A stretch of DNA of 44,206 nt from Anaerolineaceae bacterium. Its GTDB lineage: Bacteria > Chloroflexota > Anaerolineae > Anaerolineales > Villigracilaceae. Within the stretch, counting starts at the first letter, position 1. The number at the start of each line of letters is the position of its first letter. A program made the position numbers and the translations under genes. The notes under the pieces are model-generated. The model made no database searches and was not told the DNA's origin. It worked only from the letters and a program-made list of their open reading frames with translations. The stretch covers positions 1 to 44,206 of the forward strand of contig VFJR01000017.1 in assembly GCA_009885945.1 (NCBI GenBank). Reading direction: 5' to 3'. Below are positions 16,438 to 25,261 of this stretch, piece by piece.

Positions 16438-17460
16438 TTACAGCAATCTCGCTTGCCCCTGCTCGGTATACGTATACCCCAAATGTTCATAGGCAGATTT
16501 TGTTGCAACGCGTCCTTGTGGAGTGCGATCTAAAAAGCCGAGTTGCAAAAGATACGGCTCAACCACATCCATGATCGTATCTTGCTCTTCGCTAATAGAT
16601 GCGGCAATGGTATTCAGGCCAACGGGTCCGCCATTATATTTTTCGATGATGGTTTTGAGCACGCGGCGATCTACATCGTCCAAGCCCAGCGGGTCTACTT
16701 GAAGCAGATCAAGCGCTTCTATCGCCACCTTTTGGTTGATGACCCCATCAGCGCGGACTTGCGCGAAGTCACGCACGCGGCGTAATAAACGCAAGGCTAC
16801 GCGCGGAGTTCCACGTGCGCGGCGCGCCATTTCTTCGATTCCTTTTGCATCCGCTTCGACTTTTAACATGCCTGCGGCACGAGTGACAATTTTTTTCATA
16901 GCTTCAATATCATAATAATCCAAACGATAGACTGCGCCAAAACGCGCGCGCAACGGCGCTGTGACGAGAGCGAGTCTCGTTGTAGCGCCTACTACAGTAA
17001 ACCGAGGCAACTTCAGGCGTATGGAGCGAGCCGAGGGTCCTTTTCCGATGACGATATCTAAAGCGTAATCTTCCATGGCGGGGTACAGCACTTCTTCGAC
17101 AGCGCGTCCCAAGCGATGAACTTCATCAATAAAAAGAATATCGCCCGCGCGTAAATTAGTAAGGATAGCGGCGAGATCGCCAGCACGTTCGATAACGGGA
17201 CCAGCAGTCACTTTGACGTTGACACCCATCTCGTTGCCAATCACATGTGCGAGGGTGGTTTTTCCCAAGCCAGGCGGTCCATAAAATAAAACGTGATCCA
17301 GCGCTTCGCCGCGTTTCTTCGCCGCCGAAATCAAAATAGAAAGATTATCTTTCACTTGATCTTGTCCAATCAAGTCATTCAGTTTTTGCGGGCGAAGCGC
17401 GTGATCTACGCGGTCGTCGGGTTTGGCTTCGGGGTCAAGCGGGCTGGGAGTTTTGGTCAT
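16438..17460 (-). CDS. ruvB: Holliday junction branch-migration ATPase RuvB
   Basis: A 340-residue AAA+ motor that, with RuvA, migrates Holliday junctions. Walker [12 protein letters not shown], Walker [11 protein letters not shown], sensor 1 [19 protein letters not shown] and the arginine-finger region [17 protein letters not shown] are all present, followed by the winged-helix DNA-binding domain. Start chosen at ATG 17460 (MTKTPSPLD), since TATAAT sits 7 nt upstream and there is no SD. The longer reading to 17511 would include the promoter. ruvA and ruvC are not in the window. Confidence 0.96.
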   Translation of the reverse strand: MTKTPSPLDPEAKPDDRVDHALRPQKLNDLIGQDQVKDNLSILISAAKKRGEALDHVLFYGPPGLGKTTLAHVIGNEMGVNVKVTAGPVIERAGDLAAILTNLRAGDILFIDEVHRLGRAVEEVLYPAMEDYALDIVIGKGPSARSIRLKLPRFTVVGATTRLALVTAPLRARFGAVYRLDYYDIEAMKKIVTRAAGMLKVEADAKGIEEMARRARGTPRVALRLLRRVRDFAQVRADGVINQKVAIEALDLLQVDPLGLDDVDRRVLKTIIEKYNGGPVGLNTIAASISEEQDTIMDVVEPYLLQLGFLDRTPQGRVATKSAYEHLGYTYTEQGQARLL

Positions 17461-17467
17461 AGAGTTG

Positions 17468-17473
17468 ATTATA
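17468..17473 (-). promoter_or_regulatory. -10 box for leaderless ruvB
   Basis: TATAAT on the minus strand, then CAACTCT (7 nt) and ATG at 17460. No SD. Confidence 0.65.
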
Positions 17474-17589
17474 CATAGAAAATAGTGCGAGGGCCAATTT
17501 ACCATTTGCACAACCTATCATTGCTTGACACAGCAATGTGGATAGCTTATTATTTCGCTAGTTATTTTTCGACTATTAAAAGGATTGAG

Positions 17590-18597
17590 ATGAATAAAAA
17601 AGGTTTTGGAATATTAGTGGCTATCGGGGGGATCGCTCTTTCAGTATTAGCATATTATTTTGACCCATTAAAAAACGAACCCATCAGTCTCGCCGTTGTA
17701 CAATATGTCGCAGTGCTATTTGGATTTGGTGTTTTTCAAATTGGATTAAGATTGATCAGCGCACCCCTATCGCGCAGTTTTATTAAATATTTGTGCGTGG
17801 GGCTTTTTATATCCGGCGGAATATTACTCGGATTGAATATTTATGGCGAGTTTACGTCCCTGAGAAATCCAGCAATTTATAATGGATTTGAGTATAGAGG
17901 CAGATTACGCATCCCCAAATACAAACCTGAGGAAGTCTACCCTCTGCTAGATAAACAAATACAGGAAACTAACGAAGAATATGCATATAGGCTTACGCAA
18001 CTGGTCTATGATGCAACCGTTCATTACTGGGATCAATCATCTGATTATTCTGAATACAATCACAGAGTCCCAATTTATGAAAACTTCCTGTTGTGGCAGG
18101 AGCACCCAAAAAATTACGAGTTTTGTAATGCGGAGATTGCCATTGAGCGCGGGGTGAGTATATGCAGCCAAGCCACGCGAATCATTGTGCAAACTTGGAA
18201 GAAGAATGGTTTATCTGGAAATGAAGTTGCTTTAGACGGCCACGTTGTTGCCGAAGTATTCATAGGCATGAATAGCCAAAATAACCGCATCAAATGGGTG
18301 TTAGACAGCGATTTAGGGGTAGTATTTGAACACCCGATAAGTTTTCTTGAAGAACATCCAGAAGTTGTACAAGCCACATATACAAAAGCAGGATACCCTG
18401 TGAACGTAGGCGAAAAAATGGCGCTTATTTACGAAAATAAAGGCAATTATAAAATCACAACCAATGGCTACTGTGATTATGAAAAATATTCATATATATT
18501 GAAGTGGAGAATTCCTTTACTGCTTACGACCCCGTTTCTTTTATTGACATTGTTGGAAATCCGAAAAGAACGGATTATGGGTCACAAATTGGGTTAA
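17590..18597 (+). CDS. Membrane protein with transglutaminase-like domain
   Basis: A 335-residue protein. Start ATG 17590 (MNKKGFG) follows AAAAGGATTGAG. Three N-terminal TM helices (within about residues 1-95) precede a soluble domain. In it, GVSICSQATRI, LDGHVVAEVF and KWVLDSDLGVVF show the Cys-His-Asp order and spacing of transglutaminase-like cysteine proteases; the trio is my reading and has not been tested by profile search. One C-terminal TM helix and a basic tail follow. The domain probably faces outside. The gene end overlaps the convergent glycosyltransferase gene by 23 bp. Role unknown. Confidence 0.7.
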   Translation: MNKKGFGILVAIGGIALSVLAYYFDPLKNEPISLAVVQYVAVLFGFGVFQIGLRLISAPLSRSFIKYLCVGLFISGGILLGLNIYGEFTSLRNPAIYNGFEYRGRLRIPKYKPEEVYPLLDKQIQETNEEYAYRLTQLVYDATVHYWDQSSDYSEYNHRVPIYENFLLWQEHPKNYEFCNAEIAIERGVSICSQATRIIVQTWKKNGLSGNEVALDGHVVAEVFIGMNSQNNRIKWVLDSDLGVVFEHPISFLEEHPEVVQATYTKAGYPVNVGEKMALIYENKGNYKITTNGYCDYEKYSYILKWRIPLLLTTPFLLLTLLEIRKERIMGHKLG

Positions 18598-21052
18598 AAG
18601 GCTGAGAGACATATGCCTTATCTAGAGCTGGAAAGGCAATCATTCGAACATCGAGATATTCATTATTTACCCAACAACCTAATACAATGGCGTCTTGCCC
18701 ATGAGGCAGATCCAATTGGCGAGCTGGAATCACTGCATTTTGCAAAGTTTGATTAATCAACAAAAAGCCTGTGCGTGAAAAATCACGAATTACATAGGCA
18801 GGCCATTTTGGGGATGAGTACCCATTTTCAGCTGAAAAAAAACGCGGGTACAGTAAGCGACCTTTGCTCAACTTTGCCGTAGGTTGAGATGTAAATTGCT
18901 GCATATCTGTAATAGAAATTAGTGTGGAAACTGATGGGATCTTATTCAACTCAGCAGTCAAAGAAGCTGTGGTTTGGTCGGGGTAACGAGGAGGAGATAT
19001 ACTTTCTAAAACCCAAGGCAATAATGCAAGTGAAATAAAAAACAAGAGGCCTGCTAAATATTTTCTAGTATATATAGGTAACGCTGCTTCAGTTTTAGCA
19101 TTATCCATATTTCCCCGCCTAAATAAAATTAAAAAGATATTGAAAAGCTCTACAACGCCAATAGCGAAGTAAAAATAAACAACCCAATCTGCGGGGAGGT
19201 CATAACGCCAGCCAGAGAAACGCCCAATGGCAGTGGCAAGGGCGTATCCTATATTAAAAGCAAGAGGCACTAAACCTGCCCAGCGTAATCTCTTCCAAGC
19301 TGACGTCAAACCGAGCGAGATAAAAACAAAGTAAAAAACCAAAAGAATGGCGTTATGCCATTCAAGAAAACCGTTCCAAGAAGTCCAATAGATATTAATC
19401 GGCTCAAAGAATCCGTTATAAGGTTTGATTAATGGGAGAGCGAGTAGTCCATCTACTTGGGTGGCTAAAAAATGGTTAGAAATAAAACCAAAGACAAATT
19501 TAGGATCTTTAATAGCAAATTCAAGGAGGATTTGCCCTACACCCTTTCCTTCAAGGTCAATGCTTTCATGGTCCAAGTTGCCTGTGTATGCATATTGACT
19601 AGCAATAACTTTGTATTGAAATGATGCATCCAAAGCCAGCTTGCCTGATTGAAGGTAATTATGTAATAACCACGGCGAAATGGTTAATAGAAAACCGACA
19701 ATGAATGGAAGAACAAGGTAAAAATAAGCAGTCAATCTTTCTTTATAGGATTTTCGTATATCTGTTAATTTTTCTTTGTCTGGAAAAAAAACATCAAGAA
19801 GTACAACAACTAGGATCACGGGAAGCAGTAATAGGGATTGAGTTCTTAAAAGGAGCAAGATGCCAAACGCTCCTCCCGCAAGAGCGGCGCTTTGCCATCC
19901 CTTTTGCTTGAGCCAATTGAAAACAAGAAAACAGGCAAGCAGTAATAATAACCATGTGGGCAAATCCACCAGCATGCTTCTTGAGTTGGAAACGCGGGTT
20001 TCGGATGTAAGCAGGATGCTGTTATATTCTCGAAAGATCGCGATAAAGGCTGCCATCAGACCAGCCGCTGGGGAATGGATGCGCTTTCCTAAGAAATATA
20101 GAAAAACTGGGATAAGCGCCAACACAAAAGTTTGACCTGCTAGAATATTCTGGTAATTTTCGCCAAATATCAAATGCAATATAGCCAGCAATGAGATATA
20201 CAAAGGTCGAGTGGGAATCTCTCCTTGAAAGGGATGCCCAATTAAAAGACTATGCGCCATGGAGTCATAGTAGCTCGAATCTGAATAGGGAAATGGCTGA
20301 TTTGTAGGAGGTTCTATAGAGACGTAGAATCCGTTTTTTACGATCTCGATGGGGATGGAGAGCCAGAGAATGAGGGCGAGGAGATAAATGGTTAATGGTA
20401 AATAGAAAATAGAAAGTGGTTTGTGAAGCTTGATGCGTGATGAATAAAAGGCTAGAAAGGCTGAAAGAAAAAAGATGATGGTGAGTTGCCAAAAGAAGAT
20501 GGGGACGCCGGGTTCGCCCCAATAAGCGGGGTCTGGAGTGATGCCGAGTTTGGTGATTGAGATGAAGTAGAAAGTGGAAAGTAGGAAAAGAAAAGAGGAA
20601 AGAAGAAATGGAATATGGGACTTATATTGGCGAAGGTTTTGAGGGTGAAAGCCATATTGAAGGATAGTGAATAAGATCAGTGATTGAATGCTGAAGAGTA
20701 GTAGGAAAAATAAAATTGGGGCGGCTCGTTGATAATAGGCGAGCAGTTGAACTGGGTTGAGATACCTTAAGAGGAAGAGGCTGAGGGTGAAAATAACAGC
20801 CAGAAGCGCTGAGGCAGGTATCAGCTTGGGATAGTGATGCGGGGAAATTAATGAGGAAAATTTTTCGGTGTTGGATAATGCCAATAAAGAAGATAAAAGC
20901 GCGAGCGTTGGAATTCCTAAAAGAATTAATCTAGCTGTTGAAATACCTTCAGACGGGATATTGAGAAGTGCAAATAGAAAACCTGCTGACTCGATTACAG
21001 TCAGCAGGAAATAGATGCGCCAGTATTGAGCTTGATTAGAATTGGAAGCCAT
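18575..21052 (-). CDS. GT-C type membrane glycosyltransferase (PMT/ArnT-like)
   Basis: An 825-residue protein with a dozen or more TM helices. The first large periplasmic loop has PFPYSDSSYYDSMAHSLL, an acidic motif typical of lipid-phosphate-sugar-dependent GT-C enzymes, and GHPFQGEIPTRPLYISLLAILH follows. A soluble C-terminal domain closes the protein. Start is ATG 21052; an upstream TTG is unlikely. It overlaps the end of the preceding small gene by 17 nt with no SD, suggesting translational coupling. Two heptamer tracts (20391-20418, 20567-20608) code for parts of the N-terminal TM helices. Donor and acceptor unknown. Confidence 0.8.
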   Translation of the reverse strand: MASNSNQAQYWRIYFLLTVIESAGFLFALLNIPSEGISTARLILLGIPTLALLSSLLALSNTEKFSSLISPHHYPKLIPASALLAVIFTLSLFLLRYLNPVQLLAYYQRAAPILFFLLLFSIQSLILFTILQYGFHPQNLRQYKSHIPFLLSSFLFLLSTFYFISITKLGITPDPAYWGEPGVPIFFWQLTIIFFLSAFLAFYSSRIKLHKPLSIFYLPLTIYLLALILWLSIPIEIVKNGFYVSIEPPTNQPFPYSDSSYYDSMAHSLLIGHPFQGEIPTRPLYISLLAILHLIFGENYQNILAGQTFVLALIPVFLYFLGKRIHSPAAGLMAAFIAIFREYNSILLTSETRVSNSRSMLVDLPTWLLLLLACFLVFNWLKQKGWQSAALAGGAFGILLLLRTQSLLLLPVILVVVLLDVFFPDKEKLTDIRKSYKERLTAYFYLVLPFIVGFLLTISPWLLHNYLQSGKLALDASFQYKVIASQYAYTGNLDHESIDLEGKGVGQILLEFAIKDPKFVFGFISNHFLATQVDGLLALPLIKPYNGFFEPINIYWTSWNGFLEWHNAILLVFYFVFISLGLTSAWKRLRWAGLVPLAFNIGYALATAIGRFSGWRYDLPADWVVYFYFAIGVVELFNIFLILFRRGNMDNAKTEAALPIYTRKYLAGLLFFISLALLPWVLESISPPRYPDQTTASLTAELNKIPSVSTLISITDMQQFTSQPTAKLSKGRLLYPRFFSAENGYSSPKWPAYVIRDFSRTGFLLINQTLQNAVIPARQLDLPHGQDAIVLGCWVNNEYLDVRMIAFPALDKAYVSQPFNPICDP
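20391..20418 (-). repeat. Heptamer tract coding for a TM segment (1)
   Basis: Four plus-strand units, GTTAATG, GTAAATA, GAAAATA, GAAAGTG, are read on the minus strand as part of a Leu/Ile/Tyr-rich membrane helix of the glycosyltransferase. Confidence 0.7.
20567..20608 (-). repeat. Heptamer tract coding for a TM segment (2)
   Basis: Six plus-strand units in register: GTAGAAA, GTGGAAA, GTAGGAA, AAGAAAA, GAGGAAA, GAAGAAA. The minus strand reads them as Phe/Leu/Ser, an acceptable TM helix (LLSSFLFLLSTFYF). Confidence 0.78.
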
Positions 21053-21338
21053 TGCGGGCAAAGACAATCTTATATGAAAAATTCTTTACGTACGCACCCA
21101 GGCTGTCTTGCAGTTGATACCAATCATCAGAACGCATGATGCGATATGCTTGAGTTGCATCGGGGGCAAGTAAACCAACTTGAATTTGCGGATAAGATCC
21201 GTAAATAGTTGCCCATGCTTCGGCTGTCTGCAAACCAAGGCGCTGCACGCCAGGGACAAAGATGCCGATCACAAACTCAAAATATTCTTGGTCGCGCTCG
21301 GCGGCAATATCCCATGTCATAATTACTTTAACTGGCAT
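21036..21338 (-). CDS. Conserved-looking small cytosolic protein, unknown function
   Basis: A 100-residue protein without TM helices, mixed alpha/beta in composition (MPVKVIMTWDIAAERDQEYF...). The pattern resembles a ferredoxin-like or dimeric alpha-beta barrel fold, but no family is recognised. The ATG at 21338 lies 1 nt after the stop of the MBL-fold gene, and its 3' end overlaps the glycosyltransferase start, so the three genes form a tight minus-strand operon. Confidence 0.72.
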   Translation of the reverse strand: MPVKVIMTWDIAAERDQEYFEFVIGIFVPGVQRLGLQTAEAWATIYGSYPQIQVGLLAPDATQAYRIMRSDDWYQLQDSLGAYVKNFSYKIVFARNGFQF

Positions 21339-21339
21339 A

Positions 21340-21987
21340 TTAACTCGTTTGGTAATCCAAGACCATCACGTGGGTTTCGTCGGGCAAGCCGCTGCGAGTC
21401 ACTTTAAGAGAGGGCTGAGATTCGACTTTATTGAGTCCCATTTCTTTGAGGAACTTGTTGAGCGGGTCGAGGGAAAGTTTTGATGCGGGTGTAGAGTAAT
21501 GCATTGGCACGACCAGATTAGGTTCGATCATGCTGACCACTTCTGCGGCTTTAGCGGCATTGAGGCTAGACCCGCCCCCCACTGGGATCAAGACAACATT
21601 GACCGTGCCGAGGGCTTCGATCTCTGCTTGGGTAGGAACGGTTTTAAGATCGCCTAAATGCGCTACTGTAATACCGTCGTAATCAAAAGTGTAGAGTGTG
21701 TTGCGCGATGTCTTTTCTTTTTTCTTGCCCCCAGCATCAGTTTGTATGGCAGTGATAAATACTCCGCCAATCTCAAATTCACCTGCGCCAGTGATGACGT
21801 GAGTAGTGCCTTTTACGGTGTCGCTGTTATTGTGCCCAGGTGCGTCGTGACTAATGGTTACGATCTCAGCTTTTAGTTTGAGCATGTCGTAGCCAATTGC
21901 TTTATTGTCGAAAGGATCCGTCACCACTGTAGCGTAGTTGCGTTCAGTGAGACGAAAGCAGGAATGTCCGTACCAGGTAATTTCCAT
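21340..21987 (-). CDS. MBL-fold (metallo-beta-lactamase superfamily) protein with altered metal motif
   Basis: A 215-residue protein of the UlaG/YtkL-like branch. It begins MEITWYGHSCFRL, typical of that branch. The canonical HxHxDH metal motif reads H47-D-A49-P-G51-H52, so the second His and the Asp are missing. Later segments GAGEFEIGGV, VAHLGDLKT (Asp ligand region) and VPMHYSTP (His) are kept. It may bind one metal or a different one. Start ATG 21987 has GGAGGC upstream. It leads the operon with the 100-residue protein and the GT-C enzyme. Confidence 0.85.
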   Translation of the reverse strand: MEITWYGHSCFRLTERNYATVVTDPFDNKAIGYDMLKLKAEIVTISHDAPGHNNSDTVKGTTHVITGAGEFEIGGVFITAIQTDAGGKKKEKTSRNTLYTFDYDGITVAHLGDLKTVPTQAEIEALGTVNVVLIPVGGGSSLNAAKAAEVVSMIEPNLVVPMHYSTPASKLSLDPLNKFLKEMGLNKVESQPSLKVTRSGLPDETHVMVLDYQTS

Positions 21988-22018
21988 GAAGTATTGCCTC
22001 CGACGGGTATTATAAGGG

Positions 22019-22099
22019 AGGAAAGAGGAAAGAGGAAAGAGATTAGAAAGTTGAAAGTGGATGATAGATGAATGGAGAATAGATAATAAAAAGAGGAAA
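22019..22099. repeat. Long degenerate heptamer tract
   Basis: Three perfect AGGAAAG units (22019-22039) are followed, in near-constant 7-nt register, by TAGAAAG, TTGAAAG, TGGATGA, TAGATGA, ATGGAGA, ATAGATA and ATAAAAA. It fills the gap upstream of the MBL-fold gene. Confidence 0.85.
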
Positions 22100-22114
22100 A
22101 ATATAGATTAAATT

Positions 22115-22148
22115 AAAAAGGGCGAAGAGACAAGCTCACAACCCTTTT
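22115..22148 (-). terminator. Probable terminator after the DUF1761 gene
   Basis: On the minus strand, AAAAGGG and CCCTTTT bracket a loop of about 19 nt and lead into TAATTTAATC. A modest 7-bp stem. Confidence 0.55.
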
Positions 22149-22164
22149 GTGATGCTTAATAATC

Positions 22165-22596
22165 CTATCGCCACGCGCCTAAAATAGCGCCCATCACAAC
22201 GAAAGTAATAAGATGATTACCCGCTTCAAGTACCCAGGCTTTTATTCGATCTGCGAACAATTTGTTGGTTAAGCTGGATGGGGCAACAAAGCCAAGCCAG
22301 AGCATGAACCCAGCCGTTGCGCCAGAGACGAGCGTAGGTCCGCCTTCAATCATACTGCCCATGGCATTGACCATAAGAGACATGAAAGTTGCTTGAACGA
22401 ATGCGGAAAATACTATCAATCCCCACACCAGCGCCATGCTTGTGCTGCTGCCAGAAGGGTCTTGGTTATCTGCCTTGCCAATTGCTTTCCACCAAATAGG
22501 AAAAAACGTCTTTGGACCAAACCAAATACCGCCGATGATCATACTTGCCACAACACAAACAACAACAGCAAGCCAATTAACAGAACTAATATCCAT
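22165..22596 (-). CDS. DUF1761 family membrane protein
   Basis: A 143-residue protein with four TM helices. The N-terminal DISSVNWLAVVVCVVASMIIGGIWFGPK and the segment with GFMLWLGFVAPSSLTNKLF are characteristic of DUF1761, which has no assigned function. ATG 22596 has AAAGGAG upstream. It is a single-gene unit between two terminators. Confidence 0.85.
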   Translation of the reverse strand: MDISSVNWLAVVVCVVASMIIGGIWFGPKTFFPIWWKAIGKADNQDPSGSSTSMALVWGLIVFSAFVQATFMSLMVNAMGSMIEGGPTLVSGATAGFMLWLGFVAPSSLTNKLFADRIKAWVLEAGNHLITFVVMGAILGAWR

Positions 22597-22692
22597 TTTA
22601 TTCTCCTTTGATTATATAGATTGGCACGCGCCAACTCTTCCGGATAATTATAACAGAAAATTTGTTCTATTTTCATTGTTACCATAAAAAAA

Positions 22693-22728
22693 CAGAGGCA
22701 TCGAGATTTTATATTCTCGATGCCTCTG
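22693..22728 (-). terminator. Terminator of the cystathionine beta-synthase gene
   Basis: CAGAGGCATCGAG (22693-22705) and CTCGATGCCTCTG (22716-22728), 13 bp perfect, with a T-run on the minus strand. Confidence 0.93.
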
Positions 22729-22751
22729 CAAATTACTTTCTATTTTCTTCC

Positions 22752-24164
22752 CTAAATCTTGCCTGCCACATAATCCAACACGTCGATCTTTGTCAAAATT
22801 CCAATGGGACGTTTATTATCTACGACAATTAAGGCATACCCAGAAGTAAGCGAAGACATGGCTACTTCAAGAGAAGTCTCAGGTGAGAAGACTGCCCCGG
22901 CGCTTTGCACAAGCGCATCAATCGGCTGGTCTTGATTATTTTGGGGTTTGTCCAGCAAGTGATTGAGTAAATCCACTTCTTCGATAAGACCCGCCAACGT
23001 TCCATCCACACCGATCACTGGCATCTGAGATACTGCATTTTGATGCATCGCTGACACTACCTTACGAATCGAGTCGCCCATCGCGGCAGTTAGTAAGATC
23101 TTGTTTGGCTTCGCAATCAATAGATCACCAAGAGCCGTTTCGCCGAATTCCATCGAGAGGAAGCCAAACTCACGCATCCACTTATCATCATAAAATTTAG
23201 AAAGATAGCGTGTGCCAGAATCTGGCAATATGACAACTGGCAAACGATCTCCGCTTAACCTGCGGCAATACTTAATCGCGCCTGCCATCGCCGAGCCAGA
23301 AGAACCGCCCGCAAAAATTCCCTCCTGCCGCACCAATTGCCGCGCCCATAAAAATGATTCTTTATCGCCAGCGCGCTCAATTGCATCTACAACTGTGATA
23401 TCCATTGCAGATGGCAAAAAGTCTTCGCCAATGCCTTCTACTTTATAGGTCTTAGGGTACGCGCCTGGGGGAATAATGCCTTTGTTTTGCCAAATTTCAG
23501 TTAATATCGAGCCTTCAATATCAACGCCCACAATTTGAATATTTGGATTCTTCGACTTGAGATATCTGCCCACTCCGGAGATTGTTCCGCCTGTGCCAAT
23601 ACCAATGATCACATCGGTCAATTTTCCTTCGGTCTGCTCCCACAACTCAGGACCGGTCGTCATCTCATGCGTTTTTGGGTTATCTGGATTGTGATATTGA
23701 TTTGCCAAAATTGCGTTAGGAGTATCGCGCGTAAATTTCTTTGCTACTTCATAGTATGAGCGTGGATCATCAGGTTCTACTGCTGTGGGCGTAATCACTA
23801 CTTTTGCGCCGTAAGCACGCAATAATAAAATCTTTTCATTGCTCATCTTATCTGGCATCACAAAGATGGTCTTATACCCTTTGAGCGCCGCCGCAATGGC
23901 AAGCCCCACACCTGTATTACCAGAGGTTGCTTCTACAATTGTGCCGCCAGGCTTAAGCTCACCGCGCTTCTCGGCTTGTTCAATAATATTCGCCCCCACA
24001 CGGTCTTTGACCGACCCGCCGGGATTCATAAATTCTAATTTTGCATATAGCGGAACCGGTAAATCTTTTGCAATACGCGCTAATCTTACTAAAGGCGTAT
24101 TGCCCATTGCCCCCAAAATACTGTTAAACACTCGTCTATCTTTTGATTCAGGTAATCCTGTCAT
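22752..24164 (-). CDS. PLP-dependent cystathionine beta-synthase (with CBS domain pair)
   Basis: A 470-residue fold-type II PLP enzyme. It joins serine (or O-acetylserine) and homocysteine, or makes cysteine. The PLP lysine is in NPGGSVKDRVG, EATSGNTGVGLA is the substrate loop, and GIGTGGTISGVGRYLK binds the cofactor phosphate. Two C-terminal CBS domains follow from about residue 345 (LLTAAMGDSIRKVV... and ...YALIVVDNKRPIGILTKIDVLDYV), a potential site for nucleotide or S-adenosylmethionine binding. Start ATG 24164 with AAGGAGA. Cysteine synthase with CBS domains is the alternative reading. Confidence 0.92.
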   Translation of the reverse strand: MTGLPESKDRRVFNSILGAMGNTPLVRLARIAKDLPVPLYAKLEFMNPGGSVKDRVGANIIEQAEKRGELKPGGTIVEATSGNTGVGLAIAAALKGYKTIFVMPDKMSNEKILLLRAYGAKVVITPTAVEPDDPRSYYEVAKKFTRDTPNAILANQYHNPDNPKTHEMTTGPELWEQTEGKLTDVIIGIGTGGTISGVGRYLKSKNPNIQIVGVDIEGSILTEIWQNKGIIPPGAYPKTYKVEGIGEDFLPSAMDITVVDAIERAGDKESFLWARQLVRQEGIFAGGSSGSAMAGAIKYCRRLSGDRLPVVILPDSGTRYLSKFYDDKWMREFGFLSMEFGETALGDLLIAKPNKILLTAAMGDSIRKVVSAMHQNAVSQMPVIGVDGTLAGLIEEVDLLNHLLDKPQNNQDQPIDALVQSAGAVFSPETSLEVAMSSLTSGYALIVVDNKRPIGILTKIDVLDYVAGKI

Positions 24165-24221
24165 TCGCTCTCCTTGGTTGATGGTATTTTACCTTACGAG
24201 AGCCTGCATCAAAGATGGATA

Positions 24222-24551
24222 TTACAAATTCCTAAAATACTCCATCATCTCCGGACCAGCGACGATGAGTAAAAGATAACCCAAAACGATGCAAATAAAA
24301 ATAACGTTCACAGCCGAAAAACTAAGCGCAATGACCGACCACACTCTTTGCCGAGGGTCTTTCCACGCTAAAAAAGCAAGCACCGCGCCCACGATTGCAA
24401 ACGGCAGGTTACACGTGGGAAATAAAGACATCATGCACAAGCCAATGACATTCATCACGATAGAAGCAATCGCAAAGGCTTGCTCATTACCGCTGAGATT
24501 AATTACTACAGGCTGGTTTTCTGGGAATATTGGGGCGTTTGAGTTTTGCAT
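24222..24551 (-). CDS. DUF4190-like small membrane protein
   Basis: A 109-residue protein. A Pro/Asn-rich N-terminus precedes two long hydrophobic stretches around a small glycine/alanine-rich turn (AIVGAVLAFLAWKDPRQR), as in DUF4190. That pattern (xxG-LAFLGxxDxxQR) also occurs in the gene at 24911, so the two are probably paralogues. No clear SD precedes ATG 24551. Function unknown. Confidence 0.7.
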   Translation of the reverse strand: MQNSNAPIFPENQPVVINLSGNEQAFAIASIVMNVIGLCMMSLFPTCNLPFAIVGAVLAFLAWKDPRQRVWSVIALSFSAVNVIFICIVLGYLLLIVAGPEMMEYFRNL

Positions 24552-24566
24552 AAAGAAAAATTAAAC

Positions 24567-24600
24567 AAAAGAGCTGCAGACCGAACATCTGCGGCTCTTT
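24567..24600 (-). terminator. Terminator after the Yip1-like fragment
   Basis: On the minus strand, AAAGAGCCGCAGA and TCTGCAGCTCTTT are separated by about 7 nt, and T-rich sequence follows. One G-U type mismatch. Confidence 0.8.
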
Positions 24601-24605
24601 GCAAA

Positions 24606-24818
24606 TTATGGAGCTAATTGCCTTTGAATGCCGCCAAATACACCTGAAGTTGCCGCCCAAATTAAAGCAGTTTGCGTTTTTGCTTGCGGGCTTTCTGTAA
24701 TTTCAGCAAAAGTTTCTTCATTGGGCTTCGTAACTACTTTCATCCATATCTGAAACCAGCTTGCAATTCCAGAAGGTCCGCCCGATGACATCACTGGGGT
24801 GTTATCTGATTCATTCAT
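24606..24818 (-). CDS. Short protein, probably a 3'-truncated Yip1-domain protein
   Basis: A 70-residue protein. SSGGPSGIASWFQIWMKVVTKPNEETFAEI resembles the start of bacterial Yip1-domain membrane proteins, which normally continue into four or five TM helices. Here the protein stops within the first hydrophobic segment and a terminator follows at once. It may be a remnant or a genuine small protein. AGGA lies about 9 nt before ATG 24818. The truncation is an inference from family memory. Confidence 0.55.
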   Translation of the reverse strand: MNESDNTPVMSSGGPSGIASWFQIWMKVVTKPNEETFAEITESPQAKTQTALIWAATSGVFGGIQRQLAP

Positions 24819-24847
24819 AATACAAGATCCTATAATTTTTTAAGAAA

Positions 24848-24880
24848 TTATAGCTCCCTGCAACATGCAGGGAGCTATAA
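24848..24880. terminator. Bidirectional terminator-like hairpin
   Basis: TTATAGCTCCCTGCA, loop ACA, TGCAGGGAGCTATAA: 15-bp perfect arms. It lies downstream of the DUF4190 gene at 24911 and upstream of the Yip1-like gene. Confidence 0.88.
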
Positions 24881-24910
24881 AAAGTCGTCAATCCTTATAC
24901 CAAAGATAAT

Positions 24911-25213
24911 TTACGGGGAAAACTGGATACCCTGTCCTGTAAAGCCCAAATATGCTCCCCAAGCCCCATTAACACAACCTGCAAGTAATCCAATTCCACA
25001 GAGAGCCATACCAATGATTGCTATGGTTTTTTGAGATGGGTCTTTCATACCGAAATAACCAAGTACGAGACCTCCAATTGAAAGTGGAATCCCACAAATG
25101 GGCAGGAACCAAGCGCATAAATTAATAATACCTAAAACAAGAGAGCCTATCGCCATCATCTTTTGGTTGCCATTAGAAGTTTGTATAGGGGTATTAGAAG
25201 GGGTTTGTTCCAT
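24911..25213 (-). CDS. DUF4190 family small membrane protein
   Basis: A 100-residue protein. The polar N-terminus (EQTPSNTPIQTSNGN) precedes two hydrophobic helices with the DUF4190 signature LGIINLCAWFLPICGIPLSIGG and LGYFGMKDPSQKTIAIIGM. AAAAGGAGA precedes ATG 25213. Such proteins often sit near membrane stress or secretion genes, but no such link is visible here. Function unknown. Confidence 0.8.
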   Translation of the reverse strand: MEQTPSNTPIQTSNGNQKMMAIGSLVLGIINLCAWFLPICGIPLSIGGLVLGYFGMKDPSQKTIAIIGMALCGIGLLAGCVNGAWGAYLGFTGQGIQFSP

Positions 25214-25261
25214 AATTTATATTCTCCTTTTAAGTTAAGTTGGTTTTATCCATTGTATAAC

